A stretch of 64,000 nt of DNA from Hyphomicrobiales bacterium (GCA_019075865.1 JAGXAN010000005.1:186001-250000), one strand, 5' to 3'; positions 44,891 through 56,243 are shown, counted from the first letter of the stretch. Notes: a model not told the origin generated them from the letters alone. A program made the numbers and translations.

Positions 44891-45460
44891 TCAATCCTTG
44901 GCGCGCTCGACATAAGCGCCATCTTCGGTCTGCACGACCACGCGCGTTCCCACGGCAATATGCGGTGGCACCATGATGCGCGCACCATTCTCGAGCTTGG
45001 CCGGCTTGTAGGAAGATGAAGCCGTCTGGCCTTTCATCGCCGGTTCGGTTTCCACGATCTCAAGCGTAACGCGCGGCGGAAGCTGAATAGCGACGCATAC
45101 ATCGTTAAACACAGAAAGAATGCACTTCATGCCTTCTTGCAAATATACCGCCTGATCGCCGATGACATCGTCTTTCACAATCATCTGCTCGTAATTTTCG
45201 GTATTCATGAAGGTGAAGCCATCGCCATCCTTGTAGAGATAGCTATAGTCAAAATCCTCAACAAAGGCGCGCTCGACCTGCTCGGTGGTCTTGTAGCGAT
45301 CGGTGGTTTTCACGCCATCCGAGATCCGGCGCATATCGATCTGCGTCGTCGGCGTGCCCTTGCCTGGATGGAAGCTTTCAGCTGTGAGCACCACATAAAG
45401 CTGGCCGTCGTCGCGTTCCAGAATATTGCCTTTGCGAATAGAGCTTGCGATAACTTTCAC
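44891..45460 (-). CDS. efp: Elongation factor P
   Basis: 189 residues, the standard EF-P length, with three beta-barrel domains. The N-terminal loop [29 protein letters not shown] carries the conserved modification-site Lys near residue 34, and the C-terminal signature [19 protein letters not shown] is present. It rescues ribosomes at polyproline stretches. It is transcribed divergently from the response regulator that follows. Confidence 0.94.
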   Translation of the reverse strand: MKVIASSIRKGNILERDDGQLYVVLTAESFHPGKGTPTTQIDMRRISDGVKTTDRYKTTEQVERAFVEDFDYSYLYKDGDGFTFMNTENYEQMIVKDDVIGDQAVYLQEGMKCILSVFNDVCVAIQLPPRVTLEIVETEPAMKGQTASSSYKPAKLENGARIMVPPHIAVGTRVVVQTEDGAYVERAKD

Positions 45461-45635
45461 TTGGTTTTCCTTGAGTGTGACAGAAGAGACATATTGGGCA
45501 TAAACGACAAATTCCGCGCACCATAACCAAGTCGCAAAAAATCGCCAGTTTTTTTAACACATTCCCGCGGTTTTGACGCATTCCACTTTACATCCTAAAT
45601 TCAATATCCGCGCCAATTGGGGGTTTATAAGTCAA

Positions 45636-46322
45636 ATGACACAAAAAAGGATGATTCTCATTGCCGATGACGACGCAGATTTGCGCGAAGCGCTGGCCGA
45701 GCAACTGGCACTGCACGAGGAATTTACGGTTTCGGAAGTTGAGAACGCCACCGGCGCGATAGCCGCGGTCCGCACTTTGCCCCCCGATTTGCTGATCATG
45801 GACGTCGGCCTTCCCGATATGGATGGCCGCGAGGCGGTGCGCCTCATGCGCCGCGACGGCTTCAAAAATCCGGTCATCATGCTCACCGGCCAGAGCGAGG
45901 ATGCGGACGCCGTGCTCGGGCTGGAGTCGGGGGCCAATGATTATGTGGCCAAGCCCTTGCGTTTTGCGGTGCTGCTGGCCCGCATCCGCGCGCATTTGCG
46001 CCAGCACGAGGCCAGCGACGACGCGTTTTTTAACATTGGCCCCTATGTTTTCAAACCCGGCACCAAGCAATTGGTAGGCGCAAAGGGCAATAAACTGCGC
46101 TTGACCGAAAAGGAAACCGCGATTTTGCGGTTTTTATATCGTGCGGGCCAGCAGGTGGTTGGACGTGACGTGCTATTGCGTGAGGTTTGGGGCTATAATG
46201 CCAACGTCACCACGCATACGCTGGAGACCCATATTTATCGGCTGCGCCAGAAAATAGAGCCAGACCCCACCAACGCGCAATTACTTTTGACCGAGCCAGG
46301 CGGCTACCGGTTAATGCCCTGA
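45636..46322 (+). CDS. OmpR-family response regulator
   Basis: 228 residues: receiver domain with IADDDADLRE, phospho-acceptor Asp in LLIMDVGLPDMDG near residue 52 and Lys in NDYVAKPLRF, plus a winged-helix domain LTEKETAILRFLYRAG. No kinase gene is adjacent. The gene is followed by a cyclic-nucleotide-binding protein and exonuclease III, an arrangement I know from other Hyphomicrobiales. I took ATG 45636 over the upstream frame start at 45573 because the receiver fold begins immediately after it. Confidence 0.85.
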   Translation: MTQKRMILIADDDADLREALAEQLALHEEFTVSEVENATGAIAAVRTLPPDLLIMDVGLPDMDGREAVRLMRRDGFKNPVIMLTGQSEDADAVLGLESGANDYVAKPLRFAVLLARIRAHLRQHEASDDAFFNIGPYVFKPGTKQLVGAKGNKLRLTEKETAILRFLYRAGQQVVGRDVLLREVWGYNANVTTHTLETHIYRLRQKIEPDPTNAQLLLTEPGGYRLMP

Positions 46323-46337
46323 TATTTGAGGATTATC

Positions 46338-46781
46338 ATGTCACTTGCCACCGATGTCGAACGCCTGTCGCAGATCCCGCTGTTCACGCATCTCGAACCG
46401 GAAGCTCTGCGTTTACTGGCATTTTCGGCCGAAACCGTGGTTTTGAAGAAAGGCGACCGGCTGTTTGAGGCCGGCGATGTCGCAGATTGCGCCTATGTCG
46501 TCCTGACCGGCAGCCTGGCCCTGGAGTATCACGAATTCGAAAAGACGGCACCGCCCAATTCGCTAATTGGGGAAACCGCTCTCACCGTCATCACTTCCCG
46601 CCCAGCCAGCGCCCGCGCCCTCGAGGCGGCGACGCTGCTGAAAGTCACCCAGCCGACCTTTCGCCGCGTGATGCAGGAATATCCCGATTGCGCCGTGCGC
46701 GTGCGCCAGCATCTCGCGCAGAACCTGAAATCCTTCACCCGCGAGCTGGAAAGCCTGCGCCAGCGCGGCTTTGTCGGCTGA
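46338..46781 (+). CDS. Cyclic-nucleotide-binding domain protein
   Basis: 147 residues consisting of a single CRP-like cyclic-nucleotide fold (FTHLEPEALRLLAFSAETVVLKKGDRLFEAGDVADCAYVVLTGS) and a C-terminal helix, with no DNA-binding domain. The phosphate-binding cassette is weak, so nucleotide binding is uncertain. It may act on the adjacent response regulator by protein contact, which is inference. TGAGGA lies just before the ATG at 46338. Confidence 0.82.
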   Translation: MSLATDVERLSQIPLFTHLEPEALRLLAFSAETVVLKKGDRLFEAGDVADCAYVVLTGSLALEYHEFEKTAPPNSLIGETALTVITSRPASARALEAATLLKVTQPTFRRVMQEYPDCAVRVRQHLAQNLKSFTRELESLRQRGFVG

Positions 46782-46787
46782 AAGCGG

Positions 46788-47594
46788 CTAAAGCGCCATT
46801 CGCACCAGCACCGGCGCGTGATCGGAAGGCCGCTCCCACCCCCGCGCGGCCCGAAGCACGCGCATGTCCTGCAAATGCGGCGCGAGCGAATGGCTCAACC
46901 AGATATGGTCAAGCCGGCGGCCCTTGTCGGCACTGTCCCAATCGGGCGAGCGATAGGACCACCAGGTATAGAGCTTCTCCGCCTCGGGCACCCGTGCGCG
47001 CAGCGCGTCAAACCACGGCCCGCTGGCCTGCACCTGACCCAGGCGCTCCACTTCAACCGGCGTGTGACTGACCACTTTCAACAGCGCCTTGTGGCTCCAA
47101 ACGTCATGTTCAAGCGGCGCTATATTGAGATCGCCCATCAGCATGGCATCGCCGCCTGCCACTTTATCGCTGGCAAACCAGTCGCGCATCTCATCCAGAA
47201 AATCGAGCTTGTGCGCAAATTTCGGGTTGATCGTGACATCCGGCTCATCGCCGCCTGCCGGCACATAGAAATTATGCACCGTCATTTTTCGCCCCGCCGT
47301 CGACAGCGTCGCGCTGACATGGCGGGCATCGCCCTTGGCGCAAAATTCGCGGCGCTGGACATTTTCCAGCGGCAGGCGGGAGACGATCGCTACCCCGTGA
47401 TAGCCCTGCTGCCCATGGATCGCGATATGGGCATAGCCCGCTTTATGGAACTCGCCATGCGGAAATTCCGCGTCCCGGCACTTCGTTTCCTGCAGACAAA
47501 GCACATCCGGGGCCTCATCGCGCAAAAAACGGGTGACATTATCAATGCGAAGTCGAACGGAATTGATATTCCAGGTGGCAACAGAAAAGGTCAC
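46788..47594 (-). CDS. xthA: Exodeoxyribonuclease III
   Basis: 268 residues of the AP-endonuclease/exonuclease III family: ATWNINSVRLR at the start, CLQETKC with catalytic Glu near 36, YVPAGG, LMGDLNIAP near 150, and the C-terminal DHIWLS and SDHAPVLV. It removes abasic sites in base-excision repair. I chose a GTG start giving MTFSVATWNINSV, which fits the family; an ATG at 47666 would add 24 residues of unlikely sequence. Confidence 0.9.
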   Translation of the reverse strand: MTFSVATWNINSVRLRIDNVTRFLRDEAPDVLCLQETKCRDAEFPHGEFHKAGYAHIAIHGQQGYHGVAIVSRLPLENVQRREFCAKGDARHVSATLSTAGRKMTVHNFYVPAGGDEPDVTINPKFAHKLDFLDEMRDWFASDKVAGGDAMLMGDLNIAPLEHDVWSHKALLKVVSHTPVEVERLGQVQASGPWFDALRARVPEAEKLYTWWSYRSPDWDSADKGRRLDHIWLSHSLAPHLQDMRVLRAARGWERPSDHAPVLVRMAL

Positions 47595-47693
47595 GTCGAG
47601 GCTACTTTCAGCTTGAGATGCGCAAGGATTTGCCACGATTAACGGGGCCGATGCAAGCGGCGTCAAATGGGCGCCAAGCCGATCAACGACAAA

Positions 47694-47721
47694 CGCCCGG
47701 TCTCTGGGGCGAGACCGGGCG
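47694..47721 (-). terminator. Hairpin downstream of lolA
   Basis: An 11-bp perfect stem, CGCCCGGTCTC with GAGACCGGGCG, surrounds a 6-nt loop. Read on the minus strand it follows lolA and is trailed by TTTGTCGTT, a weak T run. The rest of the 284-bp gap up to 47878 shows nothing recognisable. Confidence 0.5.
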
Positions 47722-47878
47722 CCTCACGCCATAAAGTCTGGCGTCCTGCCGGGAGGGGGACCGACAGCCAGTAGGTCGGCAAATAAGCAAAACTGCCAAC
47801 GCGTCACTGGTAGATGTGGAAGTGGATCAGCCGGCCAACAAAACAAGTGCCTCAGCGCTGCAATTTGCGCCCAACGCG

Positions 47879-48565
47879 CTATTGCCGCGAATAGGCTTGC
47901 TGATCAATGGTGAACAGCCGTGGATCGGGCACCGATTTCGTGTCGATATTGGAGAGTTTCACCAAGGTTTCATAGCCCTGCGGATCAATGACTTTCCATT
48001 GCTTCAAAGCAAAATCCTTGTTGTCGAAGGTCAGGCTGATTCGCGAAGTTCCGCCAAATGTCGCCTTGTCGATCAGCAAGATCGAGGTCGTATTGGCATT
48101 TTGCGTGACATTCTGGACGCTGGTGTCCCGTGCCAGGTCAATGTGATCCTGCAAAAGGAATTTCAGCGGCGTTTGGCCAATGAAATAAAGGTCTTGCGTT
48201 TTCAGCTTGCGATCCCGCACCGCGACCGAGCGTCCGTCCGCGATTATTTCAAGTTTGGCGGGCGGCGCATATTCAAACCGCATCTTGCCGGGCCGTTCCA
48301 CGACCAGCTTGCCATCCGAACGCGCACCATCCGCACCTGTCTGCACGAAATCTGCGGAGAAACGGGGTGTCGAATTCAAATAGGCATTGGCTTTTTGAAT
48401 CGCCTCCTTGGCGTTCACGTCTTTGGAACCACCCTGCGACGCGCTCTGGGCGGGCAATTCCTTGGGCATCAATTGCAGCGGGCCCGCCGCCTGCGCCGTC
48501 AGGCCAAGGCAGGCCAAAGCCAAAGTCAGCGCGATCAAATTTGTGCGAACCGGCAAAAGGGTCAT
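47879..48565 (-). CDS. lolA: Outer-membrane lipoprotein carrier protein LolA
   Basis: 228 residues. A signal peptide ends at AQA near residue 26, and the mature domain has the LolA features: FSADFVQTGADGARSDGKLVVERPGKMRFEYAPP near residue 68 and the late ISLTFDNKDFALKQWKVIDPQG. It ferries lipoproteins across the periplasm. It lies immediately downstream of ftsK on the same strand, a pairing seen in other alphaproteobacteria. Confidence 0.88.
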   Translation of the reverse strand: MTLLPVRTNLIALTLALACLGLTAQAAGPLQLMPKELPAQSASQGGSKDVNAKEAIQKANAYLNSTPRFSADFVQTGADGARSDGKLVVERPGKMRFEYAPPAKLEIIADGRSVAVRDRKLKTQDLYFIGQTPLKFLLQDHIDLARDTSVQNVTQNANTTSILLIDKATFGGTSRISLTFDNKDFALKQWKVIDPQGYETLVKLSNIDTKSVPDPRLFTIDQQAYSRQ

Positions 48566-48658
48566 TATCCATCATCCTGAAAAGAAAGCCGAAGCCATCG
48601 CTAACGCTTGCACAAGGCGAATATACGGCAAAAACGGGGTAACACGGCTTGCGAGGCG

Positions 48659-51379
48659 CTAATCCTCGTCGTCCGCATCGAAGGCACCGCGATCCACGCC
48701 GTTGCCGACCAGAATTTCGCGTTTGCCCGAATGGTTGGGCGCGCTGACCACGCCCTCATTCTGCATGCGTTCGACCAGCGAAGCCGCCTTGTTATACCCA
48801 ACCGACAGCCGTCGCTGGATATAACTGGTCGAACATTTCTTGTCACGCAGCACGATATTGACGGCCCGATCATAAAGATCCGCCGACTCGTCGGCATCCA
48901 TGCTGCCAGGGCTGGCCAGCGGCGCTTCACCTTCAGCGGCGGCCTCCTCCTCCTCGACGGTGATGGCATCCAGATATTCCGGCTGCCCTTGCGTTTTCAG
49001 ATGCGCAACGATCTTCTCCACCTCGCCATCGCTGACAAATGGTCCGTGCACGCGCGAGATGCGTCCGCCGCCCGCCATATACAGCATATCGCCCTGGCCC
49101 AGCAATTGCTCGCCGCCCTGCTCGCCAAGGATGGTGCGGCTGTCGATTTTGGACGTGACCTGGAACGAAATACGGGTCGGGAAATTGGCCTTGATCGTGC
49201 CGGTGATCACATCCACGGAAGGACGCTGCGTCGCCATGATCAGGTGAATGCCGGCGGCACGCGCCATTTGCGCAAGACGCTGGATCGCGCCCTCGATATC
49301 CTTGCCGGCCACCATCATCAGATCGGCCATTTCATCAACAATCACCACGATGAACGGCAGCGGCGCAAGGTCCATCTGCTCCTGCTCGTAAATCGCCTCG
49401 CCGGTTTCGCGGTCATAGCCGGTCTGCACGGTGCGGGTAATCACCTCGCCCTTGGCCTGCGCCTCCAGCACGCGCGCATTGAAACCATCGATGTTGCGCA
49501 CCCCGACCTTCGACATCTTTTTGTAGCGGTCTTCCATTTCGCGCACGGCCCATTTGAGCGCAACTACCGCTTTTTTGGGATCGGTGACGACAGGGGTGAG
49601 CAGATGCGGAATGCCGTCATAAACCGACAGTTCGAGCATTTTCGGATCGACCATGATCAGGCGGCATTCTTCCGGCTTCAACCGGTACAGCAGCGACAGG
49701 ATCATGGTGTTGATCGCCACCGACTTGCCCGAACCGGTGGTGCCGGCCACCAGAAGATGCGGCATCTTCGCCAGATCGACAATCACCGGTTCGCCGCCAA
49801 TGGTCTTGCCAAGGGCAATCGCCAGTTTGTGGCGTGATTTTTCAAAGTCCTGCGAACCGATCAATTCGCGCAAATAAACCGTCTCGCGGCGCTGGTTGGG
49901 CAATTCGACGCCAATCGCATTGCGCCCCTGCACCACCGCCACGCGGGCTGAAATCGCGGACATCGAGCGCGCAATGTCATCGGCAAGCCCGATCACCCGC
50001 GAGGATTTAATCCCCGGTGCAGGCTCCAGCTCATACATGGTGACCACCGGGCCGGGGCGTACGTGAATAATCTCGCCCTTGACGCCAAAGTCGTCGAGCA
50101 CCCCTTCCAGAAGCCGCGCATTCTGCTCCAGCGCATCTTCGGAAATCTGCTGCGTACCGGAATTTTTGGCTTCTGCCATCAAGAACAGCGGTGGCAATTC
50201 ATAGGTGTTGGTTTCCAGAAGGCCAGGCTGCGATTCACGCACCACGCGCTTGCCAGCGCGCAGTGGCGAAGCCGGCGCGGCAACGCGTTGGCTAAATTCC
50301 GTGACCAGTTCCTCAGGGTGCGATTTGGGCGATGCCACTCCCGCCGAGGCGCTACCCTGCGCGGCTTGCCCGCGCGAGATCGGACGCTCCGGTGCGGTCG
50401 CCGACCGTTGCGAGGGCGCGGGTGAATCTTGAAACCGTGCGTCCTGAAAACGTGAATCCTGAAAACGCGGTTCCTGCCGCACGCGGCTGGGGCCAGCACG
50501 CCCGGCATGGACCGCACCAGGTTCGGGCAAGCCGGTGCCATCCAGACCTTCCGAGTCCAGACCTTCCGAGTCCAGTCCTGGCGTGGTCATCCAGGGCGCG
50601 CGGGCATGGTTGCCCGGCCCGCTGGCCCGCTTTTGCAGCATCCTTGACAAGGCGCTTTTGACACTGAGCACGCCATGCGCCAATGCACCCATCGAGACAA
50701 TGCCAAATCCGGGATCATCCACCCCGGAAACATCGAGTTCATCCTCATAGGCCTGTGGCGGCCTGCGTCGCGAATCCGCACGCAATTTGGGCACCATTTC
50801 TGGCTCCGGTTCAGCGTCCGCGCTGCCAAGTTCCGCCGCCGCCGTCAGCGCCACCAGGGTCGAGACCGCGAGCACCAGCGCCAGAACCAGCCGCACCGCC
50901 GCCGAATTGCCCATCAACCGATAGGGCAGAATCAGCAAGGCGTCGCCCAAGACCCCGCCCAAGCCGGTCGGTAGCGGCCAGCGGCCTGAAACCGGCAGCG
51001 TTGAAGCCAGCGCCATGGCAGCGGCCGAACCCAGGAGCCACAAACCCAGCCGCGCCCGCACGCGTCCCAATTGCCGTGTCCGCAACAGCCGCCATCCCCA
51101 CATGACGATCGGCAGCAGCAGTGCGATGGAGGCCAGACCAAACAATTGCATGAAGAAATCAGCGACAATGGCACCGCCATTGCCCAGATAATTATGCACG
51201 GGCCCAAAAGTCGCGTGGTTGAGGCTCGGGTCGGCGACCGACCACGACATCAGGGAAACCGCGATCATCCCGCTGCCCGCCAGCAACACCAGGCCCAACA
51301 ATTCCGCCATCCGCCGCGCCGCAAAATTGCGCACCGGCTCAGGAAAATAATCGGGAGATGAAAAGCTCGTCGTGCGCAT
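48659..51379 (-). CDS. ftsK: DNA translocase FtsK
   Basis: 906 residues. Four membrane segments occupy the first 200, then comes an Ala/Pro-rich linker of about 200 residues, and then the RecA-like motor with Walker [15 protein letters not shown], Walker [12 protein letters not shown] and [17 protein letters not shown], and a C-terminal winged-helix gamma domain ([21 protein letters not shown]) that reads KOPS sites. It pumps chromosome termini at the division septum. The linker contains short repeats (LDSEG twice, RFQD three times). The ATG at 51379 is listed; a GTG at 51409 would add ten residues. Confidence 0.94.
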   Translation of the reverse strand: MRTTSFSSPDYFPEPVRNFAARRMAELLGLVLLAGSGMIAVSLMSWSVADPSLNHATFGPVHNYLGNGGAIVADFFMQLFGLASIALLLPIVMWGWRLLRTRQLGRVRARLGLWLLGSAAAMALASTLPVSGRWPLPTGLGGVLGDALLILPYRLMGNSAAVRLVLALVLAVSTLVALTAAAELGSADAEPEPEMVPKLRADSRRRPPQAYEDELDVSGVDDPGFGIVSMGALAHGVLSVKSALSRMLQKRASGPGNHARAPWMTTPGLDSEGLDSEGLDGTGLPEPGAVHAGRAGPSRVRQEPRFQDSRFQDARFQDSPAPSQRSATAPERPISRGQAAQGSASAGVASPKSHPEELVTEFSQRVAAPASPLRAGKRVVRESQPGLLETNTYELPPLFLMAEAKNSGTQQISEDALEQNARLLEGVLDDFGVKGEIIHVRPGPVVTMYELEPAPGIKSSRVIGLADDIARSMSAISARVAVVQGRNAIGVELPNQRRETVYLRELIGSQDFEKSRHKLAIALGKTIGGEPVIVDLAKMPHLLVAGTTGSGKSVAINTMILSLLYRLKPEECRLIMVDPKMLELSVYDGIPHLLTPVVTDPKKAVVALKWAVREMEDRYKKMSKVGVRNIDGFNARVLEAQAKGEVITRTVQTGYDRETGEAIYEQEQMDLAPLPFIVVIVDEMADLMMVAGKDIEGAIQRLAQMARAAGIHLIMATQRPSVDVITGTIKANFPTRISFQVTSKIDSRTILGEQGGEQLLGQGDMLYMAGGGRISRVHGPFVSDGEVEKIVAHLKTQGQPEYLDAITVEEEEAAAEGEAPLASPGSMDADESADLYDRAVNIVLRDKKCSTSYIQRRLSVGYNKAASLVERMQNEGVVSAPNHSGKREILVGNGVDRGAFDADDED
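50423..50572 (-). repeat. Short in-frame tandem repeats in the ftsK linker
   Basis: Two clusters of small in-frame repeats lie here: three copies of a unit encoding RFQDS or RFQDA near 50423-50475, and two copies of a 15-bp unit encoding LDSEG near 50542-50572. They fall in the unstructured linker, so length changes should be tolerated. Confidence 0.7.
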
Positions 51380-51517
51380 GAAAAAGCCGCCTGCCGGAAA
51401 AATGTCCACCTGACCGGGAAATTTCCCCGATCCTGAATCAGGCTAGGCTGTCGCGGTTAAGAGGGCCTTAACCTTATGTCGTTTTGGCGAAGATCATGCC
51501 CCGCATGCCGCTTCGTC

Positions 51518-51559
51518 CCAAAAATCAAAAAAGGCGGCCCCATCCAGGATGGAGCCGCC
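51518..51559 (-). terminator. Rho-independent terminator of the glnK-amtB operon
   Basis: The arms GGCGGC-x-CCATCC (51533-51545) and GGATGG-x-GCCGCC (51547-51559) pair with one internal mismatch. On the minus strand the stem is followed by TTTTTTGATTTTT, a strong terminator downstream of amtB. Confidence 0.88.
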
Positions 51560-51618
51560 AGTTACGGGAGGAAGCCATGGTCGGGGGCGGCGCTTGTGGC
51601 CGCCCCCGATCCGCAAGC

Positions 51619-53124
51619 TCAGTAATTGTAAGCGCGTTCGCCAAGATCGGTGAGATCGAGACCTTCACGTTCGGCGTCAGTCGAGGGCCGCAGGCCAACG
51701 ATCATATCGACGATCTTGTAAAGGATGAACGAGCCGACACCCGACCACAGCAGGGTTGCAACCACAGCGGTGAGCTGGGCAATCATCTGCGGGCCGAGGG
51801 CGTAAACGCCAGCATTGTTATGCGCAATGTTGGTGTAGTCGGTAATCCCGACGCCACCCAGCGCCGGGTTGACCAGGATGCCGGTCAGCAATGCGCCGGT
51901 GATACCACCCACGCAGTGCACGCCGAACACGTCGAGTGCGTCGTCATAACCAAACTTGCTCTTGACCGTCGAGACGAAGAAGAAGCAGATCGGGCTGACC
52001 AGCAAGCCGAGCACCAGCGAGCCCATCGGGCCAGCAAAGCCCGAAGCTGGCGTCACGGCGACAAGACCCGCAACCGCACCCGAGCACAGCCCAAGCAAGG
52101 TTGGCTTGCCCTTTTCAAACCATTCCACAAACATCCAGGACATGGCCGCAGCCGCTGTCGCCACCATGGTGTTGACGAATGCCAGTGCGGTCACGCCGGT
52201 GGCTTCGAGGTTGGAACCAGCGTTGAAGCCGAACCAGCCCACCCACAGCAGCGAGGCACCGATCATGGTCATGGTCAGCGAGTGCGGAGACATCGGCTCC
52301 TTGGGATAGCCCACACGCTTGCCGAGCACGATGGCACCGACGAGGCCAGCAATACCGGCATTGATGTGCACAACCGTGCCGCCAGCAAAGTCGAGTGCGC
52401 CAACGCCGCCCATCCAGGGAGCCGTGCCACCCGCGAGCCAGCCGGTAGCACCGGTTGCCGCATCGAGCGCAGCCTGCGCCGCCTTCTTCTTGACCGGATC
52501 GGCACCGGCATCGGCCAATGCCTTGGCGGCCTTGGCAACGTCATCCGGCGTCACGGCGCTCCATACCCAATGTGCAATCGGGAAATAGATGAAAGTCACC
52601 CACAGCAGCATGAACAAAATCACGGCAGAAAACTTCATCCGCTCGGCAAAGGCACCAACGATAAGCGCTGGCGTGATCATGGCGAAGGTCATCTGGAAGA
52701 CCATGTAGGCGAGCTCAGGCACGTAGACATGGTTGGAGAAAGTCGGCCAGACCGAGTCGGAGGTTACGCCCATCAAGAACGATTTGCCAAAGCCGCCGAT
52801 GTAGGAATTCCACGAACCGCCATCGCCAAAAGCCAGCGAATAGCCGTAAACCACCCATACAACGCCCACCAGCGAGACGATTGCAAATACTTGCGCCAGA
52901 ACCGACGCCATGTTCTTCGTGCGCACCAGGCCGCCGTAAAACAGCGCCAGACCCGGGATAGACATCATCAGCACCAATGCCGAGGAAATCAGCAGCCACG
53001 CCGTATCGCCCTTGTTGGGCACCGGCACATCAGCGGCATAGGCGCTGGACGCCATCATCGCCGTCATCAAAAATCCAAAACCCAATGCTTTCAGCATGGT
53101 TTTGGGGGGTGGTACAAGTTTCAT
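51619..53124 (-). CDS. amtB: Ammonium transporter AmtB
   Basis: 501 residues: a signal peptide ending at AYA near residue 26, then eleven predicted membrane helices with family motifs GDTAWLLISSALVLMM, WVYGYSLAFGD-type segment near 90, GGTVVHINAGIAGLVGA and HCVGGITGALLTGIL containing the conserved pore His residues. An Ala/Lys-rich insertion (KKKAAQAALDAATGA) extends a periplasmic loop near residue 200. AGGAGT precedes the chosen ATG. GlnK, encoded 35 bp upstream, blocks the channel under nitrogen sufficiency. Confidence 0.93.
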   Translation of the reverse strand: MKLVPPPKTMLKALGFGFLMTAMMASSAYAADVPVPNKGDTAWLLISSALVLMMSIPGLALFYGGLVRTKNMASVLAQVFAIVSLVGVVWVVYGYSLAFGDGGSWNSYIGGFGKSFLMGVTSDSVWPTFSNHVYVPELAYMVFQMTFAMITPALIVGAFAERMKFSAVILFMLLWVTFIYFPIAHWVWSAVTPDDVAKAAKALADAGADPVKKKAAQAALDAATGATGWLAGGTAPWMGGVGALDFAGGTVVHINAGIAGLVGAIVLGKRVGYPKEPMSPHSLTMTMIGASLLWVGWFGFNAGSNLEATGVTALAFVNTMVATAAAAMSWMFVEWFEKGKPTLLGLCSGAVAGLVAVTPASGFAGPMGSLVLGLLVSPICFFFVSTVKSKFGYDDALDVFGVHCVGGITGALLTGILVNPALGGVGITDYTNIAHNNAGVYALGPQMIAQLTAVVATLLWSGVGSFILYKIVDMIVGLRPSTDAEREGLDLTDLGERAYNY

Positions 53125-53159
53125 TTCATACTCCTGGAATGTTGCAATCAAGCAAGGGA

Positions 53160-53602
<443 letters not shown>

Positions 53603-53666
53603 GCCAACAGCGCGATCCGCCGCAGACAATGCGATTCACCACCCTTTATTGTGATAAAAAAGCCAC

Positions 53667-53680
53667 ATTTTGGCCAAAAT
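53667..53680. promoter_or_regulatory. Second palindrome upstream of glnK
   Basis: ATTTTGGCCAAAAT is a perfect 14-bp palindrome 169 bp upstream of glnK and 87 bp from the end of tesB. It loosely resembles the centre of NtrC sites but does not match the full consensus. Confidence 0.4.
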
Positions 53681-53767
53681 TGACCGAAACTTAGCGACGT
53701 CAGCCTTGGAGAGCATCCAGCGACAATGATAGTTGCTTAAAAAATAGCCAATATGATCAGATATTGA

Positions 53768-54628
53768 TCAGGTGCGCTCGCGCATCAGACCTTCCTGCGC
53801 CACCGAGGCGATCAGCGTCCCGTCCCGCGAGAAAATCGTGCCCCGGGTCAGGCCGCGAGCGCCATTGGCATTCGGGCTATCCTGCACGTAAAGCATCCAT
53901 TCATCCGCCCGAAACGGGCGATGGAACCACATGGCATGATCGAGGCTCGCCATTTGCATCTGCTTGTCGAAAATTGATTTGCCATGCGCCCGCAGCGCCG
54001 TATCCAGCAAGGTCATGTCGGACAAATAAGCCAGAACGGCACGGTGGATTGCTGGATCATCCGGCAACGGTGCTACGGCCCGCACCCAGAGTTTCTCATG
54101 CGGTGGCAACACCTTCGAGCGATCCAGGAAACGCGCAAGGGTCACCGGACGAATTTCAATCGGGCGTTGCCGCTCAAAATAGCGACGCGCATTCTCTGGC
54201 ACCAGATGCGCATATTGTGCCTTGACGTCCGCCTCCGAGGGCAGGCTTTCCGGATCGGGGACGTCCGGCATGGCAAAGGAATGGGTCAGGCCCGGTTCGT
54301 CGATCTGAAACGACGCGGACAGCGAGAAAATCGCCTGGCCACGCTGGATGGCAACGACGCGGCGCGTGGCAAAGCTGCGCCCATCGCGGATGCGCTCCAC
54401 TTCATAAATGATCGGAATGCTCGGATCACCACCAAGAATGAAATAAGCGTGCAAAGAATGCGGGGATTTTCCCTCGACGGTGCGGGTTGCCGCAACCAAA
54501 GCCTGTGCAATAACCTGCCCGCCAAACACTCGCCCCCAGCCACCGGCTGGCGTTACCCCACGAAATATATTGATTTCGAGGGTTTCAAGATCAAGTATCG
54601 ATAAAAGCTCATTGATCGCCTGCGACAT
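53768..54628 (-). CDS. tesB: Acyl-CoA thioesterase II
   Basis: 286 residues, the usual TesB length, made of two hot-dog domains. Visible features are GGWGRVFGGQVIAQALVAA near residue 29, SLHAYFILGGDPSIPI near 59, and the C-terminal SLDHAMWFHRPFRADEWMLY with the catalytic Asp, plus Thr and Gln in the last 60 residues. It hydrolyses medium- to long-chain acyl-CoAs. AAGGGA precedes the chosen ATG. Confidence 0.92.
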   Translation of the reverse strand: MSQAINELLSILDLETLEINIFRGVTPAGGWGRVFGGQVIAQALVAATRTVEGKSPHSLHAYFILGGDPSIPIIYEVERIRDGRSFATRRVVAIQRGQAIFSLSASFQIDEPGLTHSFAMPDVPDPESLPSEADVKAQYAHLVPENARRYFERQRPIEIRPVTLARFLDRSKVLPPHEKLWVRAVAPLPDDPAIHRAVLAYLSDMTLLDTALRAHGKSIFDKQMQMASLDHAMWFHRPFRADEWMLYVQDSPNANGARGLTRGTIFSRDGTLIASVAQEGLMRERT

Positions 54629-54771
54629 AAAAATCCCTTGCAAAACACACCGTCCATAGGTGAACTGACGCAAAGGCTTTCGTCAAGCGATCATTGCGGG
54701 GCAACCGGTTTGCCTTGACCGGGATTGCCCTGCCGCAAGCCCGGCACGCTATTGCCCAAAGGAGATTAGCC

Positions 54772-56022
54772 TTGGCCTCATCCACTTCGCAAAAAATCAT
54801 CATCGCCGGCAGCGGTATCGTGGGCATGCTGTTTGCCTTGCGCACCAAGCAATTGGCGGGCGAAAGCGTCGACATTCTGCTCTGCGACGCGACGCTGGAC
54901 GATTTACGCAAATCCGGCCGCGCCTCAACCATTGCCGCTGGCCCGCGCGCGGCTTTCCAGGCCGCCGGGGTATGGGAGGAGATCGCCGATCATGTTCAGG
55001 CCATCCAAGCCATGCACATCACTGATTCGCGCCTCAAGGATGCGCTTCGCCCGACCTATCTGCATCTGGACGGCGAGGTCGGTGCGGGCGAGCCGTTTGC
55101 CCATGTGGTTGAGGAAGCCCCCTTGCTCCTGGCCATGCGCCGTCGCTGCACGCAGGCCGGCATCAAGACATTGAAAGCCAATTTGCGCGCAGTGAGCCAG
55201 CAAAATGGCTCGGTCTGTGTGACATTGGACGATCAATCCACCCATAGCGGTGCTTTGCTGGTCGCCGCCGACGGTGCCAATTCACGGGCACGGCGACTTT
55301 TTCGCATCACCACCACCGGGCGCGATTACCATCAATTTGGCGTAGTCGCGACCCTGCAACTGCAACGCCCGCATCAGGGCATTGCGGTTCAGCATTTTTT
55401 GGCGGGCGGGCCATTTGCCATGCTGCCACTGTCACAAAACCGCGCCTCGATCGTCTGGACATTGCCAACCGCCACCGCCCGCGCCTATCTCCAGCTTTCC
55501 CCCACGGAATTCAACGCGCTGCTGCAAGAACATTTCAGCCCCCAATTTGGCGAGATGCAATTGATCGGCCCGCAGATGGGCTTTCCACTACGTCTGCAAT
55601 TGGCGCGCAGCTATATAGATGAGCGCTTCGCCATGATCGGTGATGCGGCCCATGTCGTGCATCCTCTGGCTGGACAGGGTGCCAACCTTGGCCTCGCCGA
55701 CGCCATCGCTTTGGCCGACATCATAGCCGAACAGGCGCGGTTGGGGCTGGATATTGGGGCCCATCGTGGCTTGACCGATTATCAACGCGCGCGCCGCACC
55801 GACGTAACCTTGATGGCGGCCGCCACCGACGGCCTAAACCGCCTGTTTTGCAATGACAGCTTGCCCCTGCGCCTGCTGCGCGACCTTGGCATGGGGCTGG
55901 TGGAGCGCCTGCCGCGCGCCAAAGCGCGTATTGTCGCCCATGCCGCCGGAAAAACCGAAGCTTCAGGTGCGCTTGCCGACCCGCTCAATCGTCGAGAACG
56001 CGGGCTTCCTCCGGCAGCATGA
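54772..56022 (+). CDS. Ubiquinone biosynthesis flavin hydroxylase (UbiH/UbiF family)
   Basis: 416 residues, class A flavoprotein monooxygenase: [16 protein letters not shown] at the N-terminus, the DG motif [11 protein letters not shown] near residue 165, and the GD motif [24 protein letters not shown] near 285, all typical of ubiquinone-ring hydroxylases. Which ring position it hydroxylates cannot be told from sequence. The start is a TTG with AAAGGAG seven bases ahead. Its 3' end overlaps the convergent Trm112-like gene by 38 bp. Confidence 0.87.
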   Translation: MASSTSQKIIIAGSGIVGMLFALRTKQLAGESVDILLCDATLDDLRKSGRASTIAAGPRAAFQAAGVWEEIADHVQAIQAMHITDSRLKDALRPTYLHLDGEVGAGEPFAHVVEEAPLLLAMRRRCTQAGIKTLKANLRAVSQQNGSVCVTLDDQSTHSGALLVAADGANSRARRLFRITTTGRDYHQFGVVATLQLQRPHQGIAVQHFLAGGPFAMLPLSQNRASIVWTLPTATARAYLQLSPTEFNALLQEHFSPQFGEMQLIGPQMGFPLRLQLARSYIDERFAMIGDAAHVVHPLAGQGANLGLADAIALADIIAEQARLGLDIGAHRGLTDYQRARRTDVTLMAAATDGLNRLFCNDSLPLRLLRDLGMGLVERLPRAKARIVAHAAGKTEASGALADPLNRRERGLPPAA

Positions 56023-56209
56023 TCGGAATGCCCTCCCGAATGGGATAGGCCAGCCGCGCCGCGCGTGAAATGAGTTCCTGGCGCTCGGCATCATAGCTGA
56101 GCGCAGTGCGCGTCAACGGGCAAACCAGAAGTTCGAGCAATCGCGGATTGACCCGCCGCACCTGCGGGCTCGGGGCCGTCTCCGGCAATTTATGCGGCAG
56201 GATTGACAT
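55985..56209 (-). CDS. Trm112/UPF0434 family small protein
   Basis: 74 residues with the family core [43 protein letters not shown]. Bacterial members are short and often have only one Cys where eukaryotic Trm112 binds zinc; here only VCPLT remains. The function is unclear, perhaps as a partner of methyltransferases. AAGGGA precedes the ATG at 56209. It is the last gene of a three-gene minus-strand run with the LON-domain protein and YbbN. Confidence 0.85.
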   Translation of the reverse strand: MSILPHKLPETAPSPQVRRVNPRLLELLVCPLTRTALSYDAERQELISRAARLAYPIREGIPIMLPEEARVLDD

Positions 56210-56243
56210 AAAATTTCCCTTGCAACCACACCCTGGGCCGTCG

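Noticed and set aside
47816-48580. Plus-strand open frame opposite lolA
   Set aside because: The minus-strand product has a signal peptide and LolA motifs; the plus-strand frame has neither.
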